Made by a program: the position numbers and the translations under genes. 33,719 nt of DNA, from positions 1 to 33,719 of the forward strand of contig JAJQCG010000111.1 in NCBI GenBank assembly GCA_021202815.1, read 5' to 3'. Each line of letters begins with the position of its first letter. Positions within the stretch are counted from its first letter, which is position 1. The notes under the pieces are model-generated. The model was given only the letters and a program-made list of their open reading frames with translations. It was not told the DNA's origin and searched no databases. The DNA comes from Lachnospiraceae bacterium (GTDB taxonomy: Bacteria; Bacillota; Clostridia; Lachnospirales; Lachnospiraceae). Below, piece after piece: positions 26,660 to 33,719 of the stretch.

Positions 26660-29600
26660 TTATTTGCTGGTTAAAAGAATCTGTGCATATCCATGGCCCG
26701 TGTTGCCGGTGGAGTAGCCGCCGGTTGGCGTCGGCATGGTCTTATTCCCGGCGATCGTCTCGGCGGTATCTACATCGAAGACATATCCTGTATAGGATAT
26801 CACGCAGCGGTTCGCTGTACTTGCTTCCTCCCAGCTGTCAGCGTTTATGTAGTATCCGCTGATATAGCTGGAGCCGCCGCCTCCGCCGCCATTGTGGTTC
26901 CCGCCGGTGCCGCCTCTGTAACCTGAGCCGCCGCCTCCGCCGTCGTTGCAGCGTCCGGAAGCGCCCTGTCCAAGCGTACCTCTGATCTGCGTTCCGGCGC
27001 TTCCCGCGTCTTCGCCGCTGCCCGCTGTTCCGGACAGGCCTCCGCCGTGGCCGCCTTTTCCGTTTTCCGCGCAGTTGTCAGAACCGCCGCCGGCGCCGGC
27101 AACCATAATCCTGGATGCCAGAGACTGTGAATTGTTCCATGCGCCCGCAACGATGCGCACGTCGGTTGCGCCTCCGCCACCATAGCCTACGCTCGCGTCG
27201 TCATTCAGGCATCTGCCGCCACCGTTCCAGCCTCCGCCGCTGCTGCTGCCCTGGCCTCCGACATAGACATACAATTCCGTGCCGGCCTCCAGATAGATTT
27301 CGCCGTAGGTGTAGCCGCCTTTTCCGCGGTAGTTTGCATTCCACGTGCCGCCTGACGCGCCCCAGAGGGCGATGGAATAGGTTCCGCTCATTGGCGCGGT
27401 GAAGGTATAATACGATCCTTTATAAATATAATCGGACTGATAATAGATCGCGTAGAAGGTAACCGGTTCTGTTATTTTCCCATAATCTTCCAGGTCGACC
27501 CCGGTTCCGTCCGGCGCTGTATTCCAGAATACATACCGATAATAGGTACGGCTTCCTTCGAGCGTCGTCGCCATCACCTGGTTCCTGTTGTACAGGAGAC
27601 TTCCGACTTCCACCTCAGCCGCCGCAAGAACCAGTTCCGCGTCTGTAATTCCGCCGGTAATCACAGTATTTTTGTCGCCGTTGCCATTGGCGTCAAAGGT
27701 CACATAGACTTTCCAGTTCGCGTACAGGGTCAGGGAATCTATGCCGGTATTGGCTCCGATGGTATTCAGCGCGGTATAGGAATCATACTGGATTCCGGTT
27801 CCGTCATCCTTCGTGTTCCATCCGGCAAATACATATCCGTCGCCCATGCCGTTAAGGCCGCCATTGTCCACATCCTTATAGGTGCCGGACGTTACATAAT
27901 TTGTACCAGCCTCTTCATCATAACCGAACATCATCGCGTTCCGGGTCGCGCCATTCGAAAATCTGGACCCATTCGCGTCGAAGTTGAGCTGGAACTTATG
28001 GATGGGCTTCAGGTCAGCCGTGACACGGAAGGTATCCTTCAGTGTCCGCCCCTTTTCGCTGTAGTAGCCTGTAATAACAAGCGGCTCAGCTGAATTCATG
28101 GTGTTGCTGACAGCAGCCGGAGACAGCGTGATATCATCAAAATCCAGCGTTCCCGCGCTCAGGCTGATGGTCGATGCGTCATCGTAAGTGACAATGATAT
28201 CTCCTCCGAGAGCCGGACTGAAGTCGGATTCCGTGAAGGTATATGTCGTCAGCGAATCGCTGCTGATCGTTTCCTCTCCGGCGTATATCAGAGTCAGCGA
28301 TACCGGTATCCGCATGTTGATCCAGTTCGCGGCTCCATTCGGTCCGTCGCCGCCGGGCGGAGGCGTATTCGGCTCCGGATCATCCGGATCGCCCCCGACA
28401 GGAATCCCAATGCCGTTATAAGCGATGATTTCAAACTCGCTTTCCGCGGCGGTGATATTGACGCTTACGACTCCGCTGCTGACGTCAAATGCAACATTCT
28501 GGCTGTCGCATTTGATCTTCTGGAGGTTGTAAAGAGCTGTCTCTGCTTCTGTAAGATCATATTCCCCAAGCGGCAGATCGGTAAAGGTACAGGAAACGTC
28601 TGCCGTGCCCTTATTAGAATCGTCGATCACAACATTTCCAGAATAAACCCTTCCCGTGTCAGCGTTTGTAAGCTGCATGACAAAGGTAAGCATGTATTCC
28701 TCTCGTTCCTCCTCCGTCATGGTTGTCGGGAAATAAATCTCGTCAAGCGTCTTATAGACCGTTATGGTTCCCAGAATATTTTTCAACCCCAGGTTCTGAT
28801 TTTCTGCGGCTTCTCTGGTGAGGGTGATTTCCTTGATCCATGCGGATCTGGCCAGTAATTCGTCCTGATCTGTGAGATAACTTTCTTCTGCCTCCGAATC
28901 CAGCTTTGCGGATGCGGCGTCATCAGCGCCGACCTGCTTTGCGGTAACTTCATACTGATCCGGTATCTGGTCGAAGACAAGATAGTAAGTTCCTGACGTC
29001 ACCCCGCGGAAATCGTATTCTCCCATAGAGTCCGTCCGGATCTGGGAAAACATATCCCCCTCCTTGTCGAAGGCCCTGACCAGCTTCACATCATCAATGA
29101 CCCGGCTGGGATCCCCGCCGTTATTTTCATCATACAGGCGGTATAAAGTGACAATGACATTGCTGACCCCCTGTTCATCATTCAGCAGAAGACCGTCGGC
29201 GTCCGCGTCCTCCCATACGGTACCCTGGATATACAGGTCGATGACGGTTGTAACGACGACTTCCGAATTCGATACGCCGTTTCCGGTAGTCACGTAAGCC
29301 TGATTGTGATAATAGTCCCCAACCTGCTGTGCCGTCAGATCTACAATATTGGCTCTCAGGGAAAAGCGAAGCGATTCCTGCCAGAGAAGCCGGGTAGTAA
29401 ATTTGATGGCAACGGCGTTCGTTGGGAGGCTGAACGTGATCTCTGTGCCGTCTATCGTGGCTGCCGCAGCCGTCCACGCAATATTTCCGGAACTTGCGCC
29501 TTCCAGCACCTGCTGTTCATCGGCCGTCCGAACCGCTGTGTCGGTCGTATAATACATACCGGCCTTGCCGTTCTCCAGCCAGGCGAGCGTATTCGCGGAG

Positions 29601-30952
29601 TCGCCGGAATCCAGGCTCACGCTGACATAATATAAATCGCCTGAAAACAGACTTCCATCGTGGCTGGTGGTCTGATCGAGCCGCTCATCTCCTACATAGG
29701 GCAGCACATCGACCATGGAAAAGTCGGAGGCATTCTGGTCCGGATTGGATGCTTCATCATTGTTGGAAACCAGGATATTCCACTGGATATCGTCCCCCAT
29801 TGTGATGGTTTCCGTGTCGGTCGACTTTGCTATTTTCGGGATCGGGTTTGCTTCCACATGGATCAGGTAGCGGACGATCCCACGTCCCGTCGCATCCTCC
29901 GCGGTGCTGTATGTCGCCTGTGCTTCTGCGAAATCTTCCTCATTGCAATCGCGTGAGGTGATGATCTCGCATGTGTGATTCCAGATGACGGAGCTGAGTC
30001 CTTCGCCGTACAGCTTATCAGAATCCGTCATATACACGGATTTCTGCGCCACCTGCTCGGAGTTGGATGCCGATTTATTCAGGTTTCCTGTCATCCTGGA
30101 TAAAATTACGGCAACAGGCACCCATTCCCCGTTTCCCGCATTGGTAACCTTGGTCCCGGATATGATTTTTACAAGCGCATCCTCCACTGTGTCGTCCGCC
30201 GCATCCGCGGCCTCCGGAATCTGTGAGCTGACTGTGACTCCGCCGCCGACCTTCAGAAGACCGGTAATGCCAGGTTCATTCGCGGAAACTGACTCTGTGA
30301 CACCGTCGGTACAGACCCACCGGTAGCTCACAATATGCGGGTTCTCACCCGTCAGCAGGGCTTCGCTGCCCTCATTGAAATCCAGAGCCTGTCCCTTTTC
30401 CAGCCTGGTATCTGTCGCGGTCACTTCCAGCTGAAAGATATGGGCTGTCGGAGTTTCCCTGATTTCCAGAGCGTCCTGCGAACCGGCAGCCGTCGAGCCG
30501 GTGCTGCTGTATTCCGTTGACACATAGGGATACAGGGCTTTGGTTTCCGGATCATCCGATGTCACATAGACATGCCCGACAGGAGAACGGGTCGTGTTCA
30601 CGGGAGTTACTGTGCAGGTTATGGTGTATTCTCCGGAGACCGTGATGTCCTGCTGCGTGAAGGACCACTTAAGATTTGGCTCTCCGCTGTCATCCAGATA
30701 ATATTCCGTGCCGTGCGGGACAGTCAGTGTGCCGACGACATTTCCGTCCGGATCAGTCAGCGTATACCGGATATCGACAAAGGCATTGTTAATGCCGTCA
30801 GGCGTATAGTCCGCTACGGCGGAAAGTGCGTCATTGGCTTCTATATAAGCAGATTTTGCCTTATAAAGAGCAGATTCCGCTTCTTCCGCGGCTTTTTGCA
30901 GGGACTCATCGCTGTCATTCTCCGCGGCGGCTTTTTTGCTGTCTGAAATGCC
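26660..30952 (-). CDS. Downstream part of a giant surface protein: SdrD-B-like, Pro-rich hinge, InlB/Listeria-Bacteroides-like repeats, C-terminal glycine-rich domain
   Basis: ORF track starts at GTG 30601, but the frame stays open upstream to 30952. GTVWEDADADGLLLNDEQGVSNVIVTLYR; VTFDANGNGDKN...LYANW; GTYSIALWGASGG...GGGGGGSSYISG. Confidence 0.85.
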   Translation of the reverse strand, partial: GISDSKKAAAENDSDESLQKAAEEAESALYKAKSAYIEANDALSAVADYTPDGINNAFVDIRYTLTDPDGNVVGTLTVPHGTEYYLDDSGEPNLKWSFTQQDITVSGEYTITCTVTPVNTTRSPVGHVYVTSDDPETKALYPYVSTEYSSTGSTAAGSQDALEIRETPTAHIFQLEVTATDTRLEKGQALDFNEGSEALLTGENPHIVSYRWVCTDGVTESVSANEPGITGLLKVGGGVTVSSQIPEAADAADDTVEDALVKIISGTKVTNAGNGEWVPVAVILSRMTGNLNKSASNSEQVAQKSVYMTDSDKLYGEGLSSVIWNHTCEIITSRDCNEEDFAEAQATYSTAEDATGRGIVRYLIHVEANPIPKIAKSTDTETITMGDDIQWNILVSNNDEASNPDQNASDFSMVDVLPYVGDERLDQTTSHDGSLFSGDLYYVSVSLDSGDSANTLAWLENGKAGMYYTTDTAVRTADEQQVLEGASSGNIAWTAAAATIDGTEITFSLPTNAVAIKFTTRLLWQESLRFSLRANIVDLTAQQVGDYYHNQAYVTTGNGVSNSEVVVTTVIDLYIQGTVWEDADADGLLLNDEQGVSNVIVTLYRLYDENNGGDPSRVIDDVKLVRAFDKEGDMFSQIRTDSMGEYDFRGVTSGTYYLVFDQIPDQYEVTAKQVGADDAASAKLDSEAEESYLTDQDELLARSAWIKEITLTREAAENQNLGLKNILGTITVYKTLDEIYFPTTMTEEEREEYMLTFVMQLTNADTGRVYSGNVVIDDSNKGTADVSCTFTDLPLGEYDLTEAETALYNLQKIKCDSQNVAFDVSSGVVSVNITAAESEFEIIAYNGIGIPVGGDPDDPEPNTPPPGGDGPNGAANWINMRIPVSLTLIYAGEETISSDSLTTYTFTESDFSPALGGDIIVTYDDASTISLSAGTLDFDDITLSPAAVSNTMNSAEPLVITGYYSEKGRTLKDTFRVTADLKPIHKFQLNFDANGSRFSNGATRNAMMFGYDEEAGTNYVTSGTYKDVDNGGLNGMGDGYVFAGWNTKDDGTGIQYDSYTALNTIGANTGIDSLTLYANWKVYVTFDANGNGDKNTVITGGITDAELVLAAAEVEVGSLLYNRNQVMATTLEGSRTYYRYVFWNTAPDGTGVDLEDYGKITEPVTFYAIYYQSDYIYKGSYYTFTAPMSGTYSIALWGASGGTWNANYRGKGGYTYGEIYLEAGTELYVYVGGQGSSSGGGWNGGGRCLNDDASVGYGGGGATDVRIVAGAWNNSQSLASRIMVAGAGGGSDNCAENGKGGHGGGLSGTAGSGEDAGSAGTQIRGTLGQGASGRCNDGGGGGSGYRGGTGGNHNGGGGGGSSYISGYYINADSWEEASTANRCVISYTGYVFDVDTAETIAGNKTMPTPTGGYSTGNTGHGYAQILLTSK

Positions 30953-33642
30953 TCAATCGCATCCTGATACGCATCATAGGCGCTGTCGTTTTCCGATTTT
31001 AAGGTGTCGTACGATGGGTCGGTGTACCACAGCCTGCCCTTCGTATCAGTGACCAGATTCAGCAGTTCTGCCGTCTGCGGGGCATAGATCAGCATGTTGT
31101 CGCTGTTTACCGCGTAAGTGACAGTCAGGTCCACCGTCGGGATCGGGTACTTCTCAATGTAGCGGTTTCCGTCCGGATTTTTGTCCGAATTCTCCTCCCA
31201 CACCGGTAAATCGGGATCGCCGGGGATGGACGGATAGAAAGCCGTGGTGTTGGAATTGTTGGTCGCGATGCCATTGCCGCCAAAGGTAATTCTGGCGTTG
31301 ATTCCGACGATCAGAACAAGCTTGTAGCCATAGTCGCCGGCTTCGTATTTCCGGTCTTCCTCTGTGGACAAGGATTGCCAGTATTTACAGCAGTCCTTGT
31401 CATAGTTGGTGACGGCATTCTCTTCATAATCGTAACCGATCATTTTCAGGGTGTTTCCAATCACAATACATGACACCTGTTCTGTGATATCCTCCCACTC
31501 CGAATAGGATGTCAGCATATTTCCCTGATTATCGTATGTATACGCGGTTCTCTCACCCCAGCGGAATTCGGTTACAACTCCGTCCTTGTCCATGTCGACA
31601 GGAACGCCGTTCTCATCTAAATTTGCGGGAATGCGCGGGACCTGGTATATCTTGATGGCTGATGAATCCGTAATCTCGAAAGGATCCGTGACCTCTTCAA
31701 TGAAATAAGAGGTGGCGCCGGCGTATCCGCCGCCGGATGCTGCATTTTTTGCCTCCCCTTCGATCAGCCGCGGAATTCCTCTGACGGCTGCGATCAGCCC
31801 GCTGCTGTCATCCGTGAAAAATGAATACTGTCCAAAATGGTTTCGGGCGTCGTTTTCGTATGAATAGGTATAATTATAATATTTTCCGTTGACGCCGAGT
31901 GTCCCGTTCTTTGGGTAATCAGATGAACACAGGGACAGAAAGACGGCGCTTACCATGTGCTCTGAATAGATTTTCCACAGTTCTGTATCCGTCTCCGCGG
32001 GCACATCATCGATATCTCCGTTCAGCAGGGCGGTCGTCAGCTCATCGCAATGTCCGTAATTTACATAGACCCCGTAGATGCTTGTCCCGGCGTCCTTTAT
32101 TTCCCTTGCTGTCCGCAGCGCGTTATTGGCGTGAGTCATATCCGTCGCGCCGCCGTCCGTGATCAGAATAATGTCTGTGGATTCCGCACGGCTCGCGTAA
32201 ATCCAGTAGTCCTGCGCGTAGGCGAGCGCGACATCGGTATAAGTTCCCTCCAGGATCCGGGACGCGTCGAAATACGCGGCGTTCGCCAGGGTGTCGACAT
32301 CGCTGTCGCTCGTCGGAGCAAGGCCGTCCCAGCCATTCCGGTACATGACTTTTATATCATTATTGTTATAGCCCATGATTCCGACCACATGGATCATGTG
32401 GTCCTGCATCTGGGCTTCCACATCGTCGGAAGGGTCAATGTCGGAATACTCGCCGTTTCTGGCTTTTTCCAGAAATTCGCTGTTGATTGCCGCGGCATTT
32501 TTGAAAAACGCGGCGGTGGCAGAGTTGGTATCTTCGATCCGGGTTCCGATTCCCATAGTCAGGGACTGGTCCATGATGATAATGACATCCCTGCGCGTCG
32601 GAGCCGTTTTGACTGTCGGCTTTGAGGAGTTATAATAGGCCGTCTCCATGTAGATGTCATAGGTGCTCTGATTGTTAATGCTGTCCTCGCCCCGGACCAG
32701 ATACTTATCGAACTCCATGTATGCATCTTCTGTCACTTCGGATTCAATCTGGCTGTCATTTCCCGTCAGCACCAGTGCGTATTCCGAAAACATGTCCGAT
32801 GTAAAGCGCAGAGTTCCGTCCTCTTCGGCAAGCTCAACTTCCATTGCTTCCAGGGATTCCGCTTTTACCTCCGGAAGAGTGTCCGTCTCATCGGAGACCG
32901 GTTCCGTCGATACCTCCTGCAGGACGGTGTCAACGTTGTGGAGGATCGAAAGCGCCTCGTTTTCGCGCAGGCCTTCGATCAGCGAGGCAGCGGCGAAGGT
33001 GACGGTCACATCGCCCGCCGGCTCGACGGCGGTGCCTTCCGCATTCAGGAGCGTGATGTCGTAGACGCTGACCACTTCGGCGTCTGTATAGGCTTCCGAT
33101 TCTGAAAGAGCATCCTTATATTCGGATACGCGGTCTTTTCCGAGATCGGTTACGGAAATCCCGGAAACGTCGGCAAGCGCTTCCACGCTTCCCGAGACCG
33201 TGACCGTGATCTCTCCCGCTTCCGCGGTGAATGAGACAGGGGAAACTTCCCTGTCCGCAGAGCTCTCCGCCTCCGGGTCTTCGCTGCTGTCGCCCGGATC
33301 CGTGGAAGTATTTTCCGCGGAACTGTCTGTTTGCTCCGATTCTGCGTCTTCCGAATCGCTCTCTTCCCCGGACTTTGTCTCATCTGCATCTGTGGCGCTG
33401 TCCACTGCTTCTGCTGCGAAGCTGTCCTCTGCCCCCTCTGCGGCGCTGCCTGCTGCCTCCTCCGGAGCGTCTGAAATATCGGCGTCATCAATGATGATCG
33501 TCTCATATTCATCCGACGTTGCCGGTTCCTCTTCCGTCCGGACATCCGACAATTCCGTCGCCAGCGCGACGCCGGAGTCGCCAACTGCGAGCGCCACAGC
33601 CAGCGCAAAGGCAAGAGCCTGTCTTATCCATTTCTTCTTCAT
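30841..33642 (-). CDS. Upstream part of the giant surface protein: signal peptide, acidic linker, von Willebrand factor A domain
   Basis: MKKKWIRQALAFALAVALAVGDSGVALA signal peptide; DVIIIMDQSLTM and DIILITDGGATD VWA motifs; gggaggagggg RBS; last ~27 aa (PPRRMTAMSPCKKPRKKRNLLFIRQNLLI) look out of frame. Confidence 0.88.
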   Translation of the reverse strand: MKKKWIRQALAFALAVALAVGDSGVALATELSDVRTEEEPATSDEYETIIIDDADISDAPEEAAGSAAEGAEDSFAAEAVDSATDADETKSGEESDSEDAESEQTDSSAENTSTDPGDSSEDPEAESSADREVSPVSFTAEAGEITVTVSGSVEALADVSGISVTDLGKDRVSEYKDALSESEAYTDAEVVSVYDITLLNAEGTAVEPAGDVTVTFAAASLIEGLRENEALSILHNVDTVLQEVSTEPVSDETDTLPEVKAESLEAMEVELAEEDGTLRFTSDMFSEYALVLTGNDSQIESEVTEDAYMEFDKYLVRGEDSINNQSTYDIYMETAYYNSSKPTVKTAPTRRDVIIIMDQSLTMGIGTRIEDTNSATAAFFKNAAAINSEFLEKARNGEYSDIDPSDDVEAQMQDHMIHVVGIMGYNNNDIKVMYRNGWDGLAPTSDSDVDTLANAAYFDASRILEGTYTDVALAYAQDYWIYASRAESTDIILITDGGATDMTHANNALRTAREIKDAGTSIYGVYVNYGHCDELTTALLNGDIDDVPAETDTELWKIYSEHMVSAVFLSLCSSDYPKNGTLGVNGKYYNYTYSYENDARNHFGQYSFFTDDSSGLIAAVRGIPRLIEGEAKNAASGGGYAGATSYFIEEVTDPFEITDSSAIKIYQVPRIPANLDENGVPVDMDKDGVVTEFRWGERTAYTYDNQGNMLTSYSEWEDITEQVSCIVIGNTLKMIGYDYEENAVTNYDKDCCKYWQSLSTEEDRKYEAGDYGYKLVLIVGINARITFGGNGIATNNSNTTAFYPSIPGDPDLPVWEENSDKNPDGNRYIEKYPIPTVDLTVTYAVNSDNMLIYAPQTAELLNLVTDTKGRLWYTDPSYDTLKSENDSAYDAYQDAIEAFQTAKKPPRRMTAMSPCKKPRKKRNLLFIRQNLLI
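30931..30937 (-). other. Slippery heptamer A_AAA_AAG at the junction of the two ORFs
   Basis: Minus strand ACA GCA AAA AAG CCG CCG; a -1 shift after AAG gives GCC GCC GCG GAG AAT GAC AGC..., in frame with the downstream ORF. Confidence 0.8.
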
Positions 33643-33719
33643 GTTCCGTCCCCTCCTCCCTGTGCGGTAGTGTCAAAAGCTACCTCGTTTTTTGTTGCCT
33701 AAACCTTGATTTTCGGGAG

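Noticed and set aside
26845-27183. Short ORFs overlapping the glycine-rich coding region on both strands
   Set aside because: By-products of the repetitive GGN codons of the Gly-rich domain.
26870-27250. Repetitive ccgccgcc-like sequence considered as a repeat array or CRISPR
   Set aside because: Irregular glycine-codon repeats within a continuous reading frame; no fixed repeat/spacer unit.

Overview
The window looks like a chromosomal segment of a spore-forming, Lachnospiraceae-like Clostridia; this assignment is inferred from gene content. Most of it is housekeeping: a PrsA/SurA-like foldase (5'-truncated), nicotinate phosphoribosyltransferase, a CotS-like kinase, phosphoglucomutase, two tRNA-Gly and one tRNA-Pro, a VanW protein, an AIR-synthase/HypE-like protein, an Lrp regulator, an aminotransferase, TrmL, a SleB-type hydrolase, aspartate kinase, an alpha/beta hydrolase, a DUF1002 protein, a small alarmone synthetase, a CBS/DRTGG-type inorganic pyrophosphatase, a feoA-feoA-feoB-Cys-rich-Fur operon, a PrcB-like lipoprotein, a DUF3794+LysM protein, IspE and a DUF1934 protein. 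The last ~7 kb (minus strand) encodes a giant secreted surface protein split into two ORFs (933 and 1313 aa). They join exactly by a -1 shift at GCA-AAA-AAG, the same slippery heptamer (A_AAA_AAG) used in E. coli dnaX. This is the most interesting signal: it could be programmed frameshifting, homopolymer phase variation, a real mutation or an assembly error. Two other apparent frame disruptions exist: an (AG)4 tract at the aminotransferase N-terminus, and a small ORF before DUF1934. The feo operon has a strong promoter, a Fur-like box, GTTAG/CTAAC elements and a Fur homologue whose metal-binding motifs look lost. No CRISPR array, transposon or prophage was seen.
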